This document shows positions 22,926 to 31,445 of a stretch of 64,000 nt of DNA, in pieces. The translations under genes and the position numbers were made by a program. A model generated the notes under the pieces. The model saw only the letters and a list, made by a program, of their open reading frames with translations. It was not told where the DNA came from and did not search any database. Position 1 is the first letter of the stretch, and each line of letters starts with the position of its first letter. The stretch is from Symbiodinium natans. Lineage: Eukaryota; Sar; Dinophyceae; Suessiales; Symbiodiniaceae. The stretch is from assembly GCA_905221605.1 (NCBI GenBank), contig CAJNDS010002541.1:48501-112500 (forward strand), read 5' to 3'.

Positions 22926-24286
22926 GAGAGGGTGTTCCTAGCTCTCCTTTAAGTAGGAGGGTAAGGGATGCTCCTCGTGGATGGTCTCCGGGCGCAGGAA
23001 GCGGATGCGTGGGGGCGTCGCTGGCGGCGCCAGCCGCCGAGAGGCCTTCTTTAGCAGGTTTGGTTTCAGAACAGTCGGATGAGGTATTGTTTCCAGAGTC
23101 GTCGAGAACTTTAGGAAGGTTTTTGATGGAATATGCTCTGGGCAGTGGTACTTCTACTTTTGCCAAGTGGTTGCAAGATTTCTGCGAGGGGAAGGGAGCT
23201 TCCATGGCAGAGGGAACAACTGAAAATAAAAACATCTTCCCTCTGCCCCTGCCCAGCGCAGTCGACTTGGTAGATGCCTTGGATACACATCAGGACGAAG
23301 ATTTGTGGGTGTATCTGTTGGTGGCTAGCCTAAATTACATGCACGGGGGAAATGGCGCGCATTTCAATCAGCGACCTCCTTCTACAGTCCAGAAACTATG
23401 TCTGGATTATCTACGTTCCAGAGTACAAGCTTTCATGTCTCACAGTTTCACGTTGTCAGAGTTTGATTGGAAAGATTTTTTCAGCACGCAGAGTTTGAAC
23501 TATGTTGGGGATGAAGTCAAAACAGCGAAATGGACTACATGGGCGAATTTAGAGCCAGCCCTGCCTTATGGGCACATCGGGGCCATCAACGTCCTTGACT
23601 TGGCGGACGGAGGAGTGCGAGAGCTTCTCATGGATCCGCTTCAGTTTCTCAAGCCTCGATGGGATGAGCGGCCGGTGCGCTCCTCAAGGGTGATGGTGCA
23701 AGAAGCAGATTGGGGCGAAGTGGCCCGCGGCTTGGTCAAGTACAACTTGTGCGCAGTTCTGCCGGAGAGTGCGTTGGTTGCACCAGGTGGGGTGCCACTT
23801 CGGAATGGCCTTTTTGGCATCGAGAAAGGAGAGGTTGCCAACGGTCATGCTGTGCACCGTCTTATTATGAATTTGGTGCCTTTCAACACCGTCTCCCTTT
23901 CCATTGAGGGGGACGTGGGAACACTTCCAATGCTTTCGCAGATGAACTGCCTCCAACTGCATCCTCAAGAGTTCCTTGTCGTCTCTTCTGAGGATATACG
24001 CTGCATGTACTACCTCTTTGCCTTGCCAAGCTCATGGTATCCATTCCTGAGTTTGAACATGCCAGCACCGCAAGACCTGGTGCCACCACATGTGGAGGAA
24101 CCATGCTTTTTGGTTTCCAAAGTGCTGCCTATGGGCTACTTGAACTCCGTGGGCATCGCCCAGCACCTGCACCGAAACCTCATCACACGAGCCCAAGGTG
24201 GCCCTACCCGGTGCGTCCCTTGGGCAGAAAGGATAGAGCGTGGTCGCAGGCCAACCCTGTTTGGCGAGTTTACCTGGACAACCTAG
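21833..24286 (+). CDS. retrotransposon reverse transcriptase, N-terminal part (motifs up to B)
   Basis: The frame is open for 817 codons from a non-ATG start, but about 360 of these overlie Gag. The pol-specific part is probably from about 22926 on. RT landmarks: HRLIMNLVPFN (about 23853-23887), motif A VSSEDIRCMYYLFALP with the catalytic Asp at 23993-23995, and motif B VLPMGYLNSVGIAQHLHR (about 24125-24178), all typical of DIRS-type RTs that copy element RNA into cDNA. The frame ends at 24286 before motif C can be read. Motif C continues in the -1 frame, so a frameshift between about 24180 and 24230 is needed for a whole enzyme. I saw no classical slippery heptamer there. Either it is programmed or this copy is broken. 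Confidence 0.85.
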   Translation: MGREPHSQRPASRTDNPHMPPNMSEDGSGSFINAWHGSVKRGQWGSLGPKRRESSPRHGSCARGRLGTRVSRTSRRSPHRRRETSRSPLPRQRPSQNRLPQLQRHSFGPPKEAQEFSEEEEEEGEEKGEPQDEAQEGQSKWEESGEQLQQHQHQQQWEYSGLSRLSSFSRFPSGEETSAQQAWGVDSACFGRNVTPTRRGYRRGGSSQGSPGRAEVCASSSGKQGHESRGEERVAHNRLHARPVDSAQHLGWSRHFNSAAEGYRVGGRRRSLGCGSECRAGASRAGASGERSRSTRSSEGVQARFQGLERTGQRQRAVSLERGLERQARGQGRERRWQREMVGKAEGRAREIRSSQGGAHQTSLREGVPSSPLSRRVRDAPRGWSPGAGSGCVGASLAAPAAERPSLAGLVSEQSDEVLFPESSRTLGRFLMEYALGSGTSTFAKWLQDFCEGKGASMAEGTTENKNIFPLPLPSAVDLVDALDTHQDEDLWVYLLVASLNYMHGGNGAHFNQRPPSTVQKLCLDYLRSRVQAFMSHSFTLSEFDWKDFFSTQSLNYVGDEVKTAKWTTWANLEPALPYGHIGAINVLDLADGGVRELLMDPLQFLKPRWDERPVRSSRVMVQEADWGEVARGLVKYNLCAVLPESALVAPGGVPLRNGLFGIEKGEVANGHAVHRLIMNLVPFNTVSLSIEGDVGTLPMLSQMNCLQLHPQEFLVVSSEDIRCMYYLFALPSSWYPFLSLNMPAPQDLVPPHVEEPCFLVSKVLPMGYLNSVGIAQHLHRNLITRAQGGPTRCVPWAERIERGRRPTLFGEFTWTT

Positions 24287-26550
24287 ATGTGCTCGAACGG
24301 GTGCGTCCTGAACTCGCGGTCATGTTGGAGGGCTCCCTCAATAATGACCTCAAACCGCTCATTCAAGAGTACGAGGAAACCGGCATCCCTTTGAATGCGA
24401 AGAAGTCGGTCAAACAATCCACGTTCGCAGAGGTTCAGGGTGCCGAGATTGACGGCAAACTAGGTTTGGCCCGCCCCAAAGGCGACAAGTTGGCAAAGTA
24501 CACCAGCGCAGTCTTGAGTTTGCTCCGCCGAGGATGGTGCAGCCAACGGGAGATGCAAGTTGCAGCTGGCGGCTTGGTCTATTTCGCAATGTTCCGTCGT
24601 CCCTTGATGAGCGTCCTGAATTTCGTGTGGCGTTTCATCCAGTCCTTCGAGATTACCAGGCAACGCCGCCTGCCAATCCCCACGGGAGTTCAGTCAGAAT
24701 TGCTTCTTTTTCTGGGCCTTCTTCCTCTTGCTCACATTGACTTCCGAGTTGTTAGCTCCGACATCGCTACCGCCAGTGACGCATCATGTTTGGGCGGGGG
24801 GATTTGCGCAAGTGATGGTTTGACCGAGCTTGGAGCAAAGGTGGCTGTAGCACCTTTTCGCGGACAACAACAGGGTGATGTTCCGGATGCCGGCCTGGTG
24901 TGCATCAGCCTGTTCGATGGAATCAGTGCGGCCAGAGTTGCCTTGGAGGTCTTACAAGCCCGGGTCTGCTTGCAAGTGTCGGTTGAGCCCGACCTTTCAG
25001 CTCGGCGTGTCGTGGAAGCCAACTTCAGCGATGTCATTCACGTTGCCAAGGTGGAGGACATCACTGCGGAGATGTGCCGGGCATGGGCCAGCAAATCAAC
25101 TCGAGCCTCACTGGTGCTACTCACTGCAGGTCCACCGTGCCAAGGCGTCAGCTCCTTGAATGCCCATCGAAAGGGGGCCATGGATGATGAACGCAGCCGA
25201 TTGCATTTTGCCGTCCAACATGTTCTCAGCCATGTGCGAGAAGCTTTCCCCTGGTGCCGTACTGCTTTCTTCCAAGAGAGCGTCTGGAGCATGGATGCCG
25301 AGGACAGGAAAGTGTATACGCAAGCGGCTCAGGTCCTCCCCTATCGGGCCTGTTGTTCCGGGATGGTTCCATGCAAGCGGGACCGCCTTTACTGGTTTGA
25401 CTGGTCCCTCGAGTCCGAACCAGGTGTCACGCTGTATCCCCCTCCAAATTCGGCTGCAGAATCATATGGCCAAGTCGTGTTCAACACAGATGTGGACACA
25501 AGCGGGCTCTTCAAGCCAGGATGGGCGCCGCCCACAGGAAAGACGCCAGGTACTTTCACCACCGCACAGCCGTCGCTGCTGCCCCGCCAATGGCCAGCAG
25601 GCCTCGCACGTTGCGATGAGTCCACTTTGCAGCGATGGCGGGCCGATCGGCACCGCTTCCCTCCTTATCAATACCGGCCCGCTGCATTGCTTTATCATCC
25701 CGACCGCCCGGAAGGTCGTATTCCCGACGTGCAGGAGCGAGAACGACTGCTTGGATTCCCGGTGGATTACACGTTCACCTGTTTGCCCAAGAATGAAATC
25801 AAAGCCAACCCGCTTCGACACGAGGACGTGAGGATGACCCTCCTAGGCAACAGCTGGTCGGTGCCTGTGGTTGCCTACTTCTTTCTTCAGCTGCTAAAGC
25901 CGCTCCGACTCTGCCGACTCAGCTCTTTGCGTGACGTGCTGCTCACCCTGTTCACAGAGGAACCCATTTCGGGCGAGGCTCTCCTTTCTTGGAGGGCCCT
26001 CCGGCACTCGACAACTGCTAAGTCCCCTCAGGTGCCCAACGCAGCCCTGTCCACCTCCCACGCGGACAGCGCTTCGCAAGTCTCGCCCTCTCACTTAACT
26101 ACTCAGTTGGCAACCTTGGCATCCATGAAAGGCGAGGATGTACTCATCCAGATGTCTCACGATGCCCGGATTCCTCAAAAGTTTCGCCGCAGCGTCCCAG
26201 TCGAACTGTGGACATGGAAAGAGATCTGTGGATGGCGATGGGCTGCACAGTCCACAGAACATATCAATCGCCTCGAGCTGCGAGCAGTGTACACATCCCT
26301 GCGATGGCGCCTGTTGAGGCGCAAGGAAGTCCGAACCAAATTCGTCCATCTGACCGATTCCTTAGTTTCTTTGCATGTCATCAATCGCGGACGGAGTAGT
26401 TCAGTCAAAATCCAAACTTTGATGTATCGCGTCGCGTCCCTGCTTTTGGCCACTGGCTTCCACCCTTGCCTCGCTTATGTCTCGACTCACACCAATCCCG
26501 CAGACCGCCCGTCCAGGCGGGCCCGTGTCCGTAAGAAATGGTCAAAGTGA
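24034..26550 (+). CDS. RT motif C + DNMT3-like C5 methyltransferase + RNase H polyprotein
   Basis: 838 residues counted from ATG 24034; the meaningful part starts near residue 55. RT motif C reads VYLDNLD (Y80-N83), with Asn where the second Asp of YxDD is usual. RNase H begins at DASCLGGGICAS (Asp249). A cytosine-5 methyltransferase follows: motif I SLFDGISAARVAL (292-304), motif IV GPPCQGVSS with catalytic Cys369, motif VI QESV with Glu415, motif VIII CKRDRLYW (447-454), motif IX-like ERERLLGFPVDYTF and motif X LLGNSWSVPVVAYF, the last two most like DNMT3. RNase H then resumes with INRLELRAV (Glu748), HLTDSL (Asp775) and NPADRPSR (Asp824). The methyltransferase is thus inserted inside RNase H. 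All methyltransferase key residues look intact. It would transfer methyl groups to cytosine in DNA. The end overlaps the YR start by 13 bases. Confidence 0.9.
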   Translation: MVSIPEFEHASTARPGATTCGGTMLFGFQSAAYGLLELRGHRPAPAPKPHHTSPRWPYPVRPLGRKDRAWSQANPVWRVYLDNLDVLERVRPELAVMLEGSLNNDLKPLIQEYEETGIPLNAKKSVKQSTFAEVQGAEIDGKLGLARPKGDKLAKYTSAVLSLLRRGWCSQREMQVAAGGLVYFAMFRRPLMSVLNFVWRFIQSFEITRQRRLPIPTGVQSELLLFLGLLPLAHIDFRVVSSDIATASDASCLGGGICASDGLTELGAKVAVAPFRGQQQGDVPDAGLVCISLFDGISAARVALEVLQARVCLQVSVEPDLSARRVVEANFSDVIHVAKVEDITAEMCRAWASKSTRASLVLLTAGPPCQGVSSLNAHRKGAMDDERSRLHFAVQHVLSHVREAFPWCRTAFFQESVWSMDAEDRKVYTQAAQVLPYRACCSGMVPCKRDRLYWFDWSLESEPGVTLYPPPNSAAESYGQVVFNTDVDTSGLFKPGWAPPTGKTPGTFTTAQPSLLPRQWPAGLARCDESTLQRWRADRHRFPPYQYRPAALLYHPDRPEGRIPDVQERERLLGFPVDYTFTCLPKNEIKANPLRHEDVRMTLLGNSWSVPVVAYFFLQLLKPLRLCRLSSLRDVLLTLFTEEPISGEALLSWRALRHSTTAKSPQVPNAALSTSHADSASQVSPSHLTTQLATLASMKGEDVLIQMSHDARIPQKFRRSVPVELWTWKEICGWRWAAQSTEHINRLELRAVYTSLRWRLLRRKEVRTKFVHLTDSLVSLHVINRGRSSSVKIQTLMYRVASLLLATGFHPCLAYVSTHTNPADRPSRRARVRKKWSK

Positions 26551-27527
26551 CCACCGTTGCTGCAGGTCGAGACAAGCAAGCAAGGAAAGCCGCCCGCTCG
26601 GCGCTGGGTACGCTACGCGAAAACACAGTTGCTCCAAAAACTCGGGAGCGCTACACCGCCGCTTTAACGATTTTTTTCTTCTTTTGTCGGTCTCACCAGT
26701 ACCGTGTCCCAGATGACCCGGCTCGCCTGGATCTTCTCCTAGGCGACTACATCGACTTTTTGTGGCAGGATGGCGAAAGCTTGTCCCTCGTCACCGATTG
26801 TCTTTCTGGGTTGCAGGACCTCAGGCCTCTGTTGCGGGGCCACTTGCCTTTGTCATGGCGCTTGGTGCGTACGTGGCAAAAGCACGAGATGCCAGCAAGA
26901 GCACCTCCGCTCCCGGAAGAGCTGCTTCAGAGTATGGCCGGTTTTTGTAGTATGCAGGGTCGCCACCGTTTTGCATTAGCCTTGCAAGTCGCTTTCTATG
27001 GAGTACTGCGGACCGGAGAGCTCCTGGCCCTGCAGGCTCGACACGTGGATGTGTCCGAAAGGGGAGACTTCGCAGTTCTCAATTTGGGCTACACAAAAAC
27101 GTCGCAGAGAGTGGGTGCAGCCGACTCTGTCACCCTTAGAGTCTCTTATCTTTGCCAGCTTTTGAAAGTCTGGAAGCAGCGCGTGAAGCCTCACGCGTTC
27201 TTGGTCCCTACGTCCGCGTACTTGTTTCGCAAAACTTTTGACGACTGCCTCAAGCAGTTGCAGATCCATACGTGGGCCTTCCGCCCTTACAGTCTTCGGC
27301 GCGGCGGAGCTACCGCATATTTTCGCAAGAATCCCAGTTTTGATTTCGTGCGGCAGATGGGCCGTTGGTCCAGTGACCGTACTGCGCGTATCTATTTGAA
27401 TGATGGCCTAGCTCAGCTCGCCACCATGGAGTTCAGCGTTGCGAGGCCGCCTCTTCAGCGGCCTTTTCAGTTCTTTCAGTCGCAGCTTCGCCGCGATCCC
27501 TGCGGAACAGGAGGGGGACGTGGATAG
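26538..27527 (+). CDS. tyrosine recombinase (YR) of the retrotransposon
   Basis: 329 residues from ATG 26538, which overlaps the stop of the preceding ORF in the -1 frame. An N-terminal SAM-like helical DNA-binding part (about 30-115) precedes the catalytic domain. Arg158 lies in LRTGELLAL, a probable beta-hairpin Lys187 in YTKTSQ, Tyr251-Arg254 in PYSLRRGGAT (the box II HxxR with Tyr in the His position), Trp277 in GRWSS (box III), and the nucleophile Tyr286 in ARIYLND. YRs cut and join DNA through a 3'-phosphotyrosine and insert the circular cDNA of DIRS elements. The stop codon lies five bases inside repeat B1. The His-to-Tyr change is the only odd catalytic position. Confidence 0.93.
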   Translation: MVKVTTVAAGRDKQARKAARSALGTLRENTVAPKTRERYTAALTIFFFFCRSHQYRVPDDPARLDLLLGDYIDFLWQDGESLSLVTDCLSGLQDLRPLLRGHLPLSWRLVRTWQKHEMPARAPPLPEELLQSMAGFCSMQGRHRFALALQVAFYGVLRTGELLALQARHVDVSERGDFAVLNLGYTKTSQRVGAADSVTLRVSYLCQLLKVWKQRVKPHAFLVPTSAYLFRKTFDDCLKQLQIHTWAFRPYSLRRGGATAYFRKNPSFDFVRQMGRWSSDRTARIYLNDGLAQLATMEFSVARPPLQRPFQFFQSQLRRDPCGTGGGRG

Positions 27528-27767
27528 CGCCATACTTGGGGAGACAGGCAGCAAGTGAAGAGGACCTAAAGAAAGCTTTCTTAATAGACCTGTGAGTCCT
27601 TACATTAGCTATTCAAGTTCGGTCCTGTTGCGTGCTGCCTTGACTTGTGAGATTTGTAAGTCTCCCAGATGGCAAGATTTGTAAAACTATCCGGGGTGGC
27701 AGATTCTTTGTTGACAAACACTTCTCCTCGCAGAGACAAAAGAGGGAAGAGCCAATCCGAGTCTTAG
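27522..27767 (+). repeat. B1, internal split direct repeat
   Basis: 246 bases beginning ggatagcgccatacttgggg, identical to B2 at 27905-28150. Overlaps the YR stop at its left and shares AG with A2 at its right. Confidence 0.95.
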
Positions 27768-27835
27768 ATACAACGCAATCGTAGTTTAAGACGAGTTGGC
27801 GAATCCCTTGCTCGGGAAGAGTCTTGGATCAACAA
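27766..27835 (+). repeat. A2, internal split direct repeat
   Basis: 70 bases identical to A1. The B1-A2 junction reproduces the end-to-end join expected in the circular intermediate. A 69-bp unique spacer (27836-27904) separates it from B2. Confidence 0.95.
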
Positions 27836-27904
27836 CCCGCCCTCTCCGCCCTGTCGCAGGCGCCGCGGCTGACTGTCTCGCTGGTTCCTTTCTGTTTTCC
27901 CTCC

Positions 27905-28150
27905 GGATAGCGCCATACTTGGGGAGACAGGCAGCAAGTGAAGAGGACCTAAAGAAAGCTTTCTTAATAGACCTGTGAGTCCTTACATTAGCTATTCAAG
28001 TTCGGTCCTGTTGCGTGCTGCCTTGACTTGTGAGATTTGTAAGTCTCCCAGATGGCAAGATTTGTAAAACTATCCGGGGTGGCAGATTCTTTGTTGACAA
28101 ACACTTCTCCTCGCAGAGACAAAAGAGGGAAGAGCCAATCCGAGTCTTAG
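27905..28150 (+). repeat. B2, right terminal split direct repeat
   Basis: 246 bases identical to B1; ends gagtcttag, which marks the right end of the element. Confidence 0.95.
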
Positions 28151-28248
28151 TTCTAGGCACCAGGCACTCCAATGTAAATGAAGTTGCTGATTGGAGGGCC
28201 GGAGATTGCGAGATATCGTGTGATATCTTGTGAACGAATGTCATTCGA

Positions 28249-28600
28249 ATTGTAAACGTTTGCGCGCGCCGCCTCGGCAGCCGAGCCGGCCCACGGGCCA
28301 AGGCCCAGGACAGGAAAAGAGTTTTGGAAAAGGTCCCCAAACAAAAAGGGGGTCCCAGGGAGGGCGGGGTCCCAGGAAGGGTTTTGGGGGGGTCCCAACA
28401 ACCCGGGCAAAGCAGGGACCCAGACAGGTTTCAGGGCAGGTTTTTCAGAGTAGGTTCTAGGGGGGGGTACCAGGGGGTGTCAGGAGGGGCGGGCCGGGGG
28501 GGGGGGCGGGGGGTGCATCACAAAATTCCGGACGGGGAAGGGGTGAAGGAGACCGGATCTGGGTCTGCTTGCTCCAGACGCTTTCTTAAGGGTTTAGGAT
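28249..28600. repeat. dispersed repeat related to the inverted-repeat element at 39.8 kb; G-rich
   Basis: 28249-28285 (attgtaaacgtttgcgcgcg, then cgcctcggcagccg) matches 39817-39853 with few differences, and ttgctccagacgc at 28570 matches ttgttctagacgc at 40005. The middle is different but also rich in ggtccc and long G runs (28457-28515). The right inverted arm is not recognisable here, so this copy looks truncated. It begins about 100 bases after the retrotransposon. Confidence 0.65.
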
Positions 28601-28638
28601 TGAGAGTTTAGGCTCACAACAGAAAGTAACGTACGCAT

Positions 28639-28945
28639 GCGCTTGTTTGTCTTGATTTTTCTTATGCGAAAGGAAATGGTCCTGTGACTTTGCGTGCGCC
28701 TGTGCTGCGATGAACTTTTCGCGCATTGAAGCAACAGGAAAAACAGCAAATTCCTCGAGATTTTGAAGGTTCCTGTCAAGACACCCGCAGGTCCACGTAC
28801 TCGTGCGCCTGTTTGTCGTGTGTTTTACAATACGAAATGGCCCTATCATTTCTCGTGCGCCTGCGTTGCGATGAGCTTTTCGCCGTGAAGCAATAGAAAA
28901 CCAGCAAATTCCTCGGGTTTTTGAAGGTTGCCGACTGTGGACAAC
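28639..28945. repeat. two diverged tandem units of about 166 bp
   Basis: 28639-28781 and 28805-28945 share gtttgtc.tg, gcgtgcgcctg.g.tgcgatga, ctttcg, aacagcaaattcctcg and ttttgaaggtt in order. A weaker third version may follow at 29060-29150. Confidence 0.8.
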
Positions 28946-30760
28946 CACGAACATGTAATGCAAAGACACAAGACGCTCGCGTGGAGCAGCTTTGGAGTGC
29001 GCGTTTTTCTTAAACTGCGTTCCGAGGACGCCTGGAGCGCCCCGCAATTTTGACGGAAAACCAGCTGTTTTTACATGGCGAGAAACAATTGCCGACATCG
29101 GTTTTGTACTGCGCTCACAATACAAACGCATTTGGCCACTCTCGTGCGCGCGTGAACAACCGGTCCGAGCGTTATTGATAGTTGTAGTTCATGTTTTTTG
29201 ATATCTATCCACGGTGTTGAAAGTTCACACAAGAACCAGTTACTTGTCTCAAAACCCGTTTCATCATATTCAGGAACTGTCTCAGCATCCTTGTTCCGTG
29301 ATCTTGCGGTGCGGTTCAGAACGGGTTCCAGCCGCTCGCGATTCTTCGATGTTGGACTCAGATCGGTTCGGTTTGGAACGGCTTGGAATGGGCTAGGGCC
29401 GGTTAGGGGTTTGAGTGTGGAGGTTTGCAAGGTCGGAGCGGCTCGGAGCAATGTCGACAAGCAGCCCACCGAGTATCCCAAGACGTGGTGGAAGTGTCCT
29501 TGAGAACTGAAGTCTTTTGGTTCAAGATGGATTCAGGGATCCTGGAGTTGTTCCCAAGCCCTGAGCTTTCCCCTTCTACCTCCCTTGCTTGTTCTTGTCT
29601 TGTACTGTGTACGCTACTTGGTTGAACACCAAAGGATCAGACTGAAAGCTTTTGGAGCTTCTTCTCATCATTTGGAAATTGTTGCGGCCTGATGCGATCA
29701 GAATTGCTCGCAGGTAATGCAACAGGGAAAGTAGGCTGCTTCAAAGCTTAAACGCCGCTTTGTGCTACAAAGCTTCTTGCGGGATTTCTGAGCTCGCCCG
29801 CAAGCAAGGGTCACACATGACAGCGATGTGTCCGAGTTTTGCAAAATTCTCTGTTCTTTACGTTGTGCGTGCTCAGCTCCGTGGTGTTTGAGCATACTGA
29901 TGCCTTGTTGTGTGCCTTACCGCAGTCTTTCGGTTCTTCGCGTGCAAACGAGGGAATGTTCCATCATGCTAGAGCTAAGCCGAAAGGCTTGTGATCGATT
30001 CAACTGACGCTGCATGAAACAAACATCAGAATGTCTTTGCAAGTTCTTCAAGTGCTGCGATGAAGCCTTGTGTTTGGGAATTGTTTCCATGACCTTACCG
30101 ATAGTGCTGCCGGTTCTGCTCGAGCCGTCCAGAATCAGAAGCAAACTTATGTGCAAGAGTCTGCAACTCAACGCATTTTTCACGGTCGAAGCTAGGGAGC
30201 TAGCAATGGTTCAGTTTCAAATAAGGTTCAATAAAAGTGTTAACGGGCTTGCGTAGGTTGTGCGGGATTCTGACACGCAGCATTGCACGGCCAGACCTGT
30301 GGCGTGGGAGTTTCGTGGATTTTGGTTTGTCACTGCTGACTGCTGACGGCAGCCTTCATTTCCCAGGCCCTCAGGCAGCGGTCCCAGAATCAAAGGATTT
30401 CATGCATGCTTGCTTTTCCGAATTTGCAGGGGGCTCCATGGAACCTTCTGACGGGGCGTTTAAAGATTTCGGGGCGAGGTAGGGGGGATTGGGTTGATTC
30501 ATTCATGTTGCAGGCCCATGCTTGTTAGCCACGATATGTCTTTTCCCGGCGAATCGCGAGTCGCATAGGCTCATGTCGGAGGATGGCAGTGGCTTCAGCG
30601 CAGGGGGCCAACAGGGTTCATGGTTTTGCATTTGCCCGGAAGTCCATGTTGTGAGCTTGACAAGGTCAGCCCCTCTGTCAAACTTATGCTATTGCAAGGA
30701 GCCTTTGCGCAGCTCTTAAGCTGACTTGGTGATTGCCCTTTCTTTGCAGGACAAATCCAA
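28946..30760. other. no recognised gene
   Basis: Short ORFs on both strands, none with family features. 29280-29420 is rich in gcggttc/cggtt-type short repeats. Confidence 0.35.
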
Positions 30761-30812
30761 AGCTCGCAGAGCACGCAGAGCTCGCAGAGCTCGCAGAACT
30801 CGCAGAGCTCGG
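30761..30812. repeat. 9-bp tandem repeat agctcgcag
   Basis: Five or six copies of agctcgcag with single changes. Confidence 0.9.
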
Positions 30813-31324
30813 TGTCGCCAGCGCCTCCGGCTTCGACAGCTTCGACAGCGGCACCTGGAGTCCCCGCGAGCGCGTCGGAACTGGCGGCTTCTGGCCTGAA
30901 CTGATCTAGACATTCTTTAGCGCTACATAGCGCTGCCCTATGGGGCTATGGCAGGATGTTTGATCCAAGGCGGTTTTGTCATCTTTGAGATCTGCGGCTT
31001 AGATGCATGTGGAGAAGCTGCACAGTTCAAGGCTCGGCTTGCGTCTTCGCCAAGGATGGTGAAGACTGCCGGGCGCTGCTCAGACGAGCAGCTGCAAGCC
31101 GCCAGTTAGGAGAAGGCACCAATGATGCACCATGTCGGGAGTAGATTTTCTTAATCCCATAGCATAAGTTTCGGAGGGGAGCTGGCAAGGTGTCGAAGAA
31201 GAGTTGCGCTTAGCTGAAGACGCTCTGGACTTGTTGCTTGGCTGAAGACCGTTAGATTCATGGACAACTTTACGGAGGGATAACTGTATCCAGATTTGCC
31301 AAATTGTTGGCCTCTGCAAAACCG
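30813..31324. other. no gene recognised
   Basis: No family signature on either strand. Confidence 0.35.
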
Positions 31325-31445
31325 GGCTGTTTGCAAACGCTGTTTGTAATCGCTGTTTGCAAACGCTGTTGCAAACGCTGTTGCAAGCGCTGTTGCAAAC
31401 GCTGTTGCAAACGCTGTTGCAAGGTTGCAAAAGCTGTTGCAAACA
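31325..31445. repeat. 12/13-bp tandem repeat gttgcaaacgct
   Basis: About nine copies of ctgttgcaaacg or a close variant. The Cys/Lys/Arg-rich plus-strand ORF and the Gln/Arg/Leu-rich minus-strand ORF through it are repeat artefacts. Confidence 0.9.

Larger units (their letters stand above)
20947..28150 (+). mobile_element. complete DIRS/Ngaro-like tyrosine-recombinase retrotransposon with C5 methyltransferase
   Basis: The element has the split-direct-repeat layout of the Ngaro branch of DIRS elements: A1 (20947-21016), coding region, B1 (27522-27767), A2 (27766-27835), a 69-bp spacer, B2 (27905-28150). A1 equals A2 over 70 bases and B1 equals B2 over 246 bases. The coding region gives zinc-binding/Gag, RT, DNMT3-like methyltransferase, RNase H and YR. 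There is no LTR pair and no target-site duplication. The ends share only AG: left flank ccca-AG-atacaac, right end gtctt-AG-ttctagg, internal junction gtctt-AG-atacaac. That is what a YR crossover at an AG core would leave. C5 methyltransferases captured by retrotransposons are known from Symbiodinium-type dinoflagellates. Identical repeats suggest recent insertion. Confidence 0.92.

Noticed and set aside
20947-28150. LTR (Gypsy/Copia-type) retrotransposon
   Set aside because: No flanking LTR pair, no aspartic protease or DDE integrase; a tyrosine recombinase and split direct repeats are present instead.
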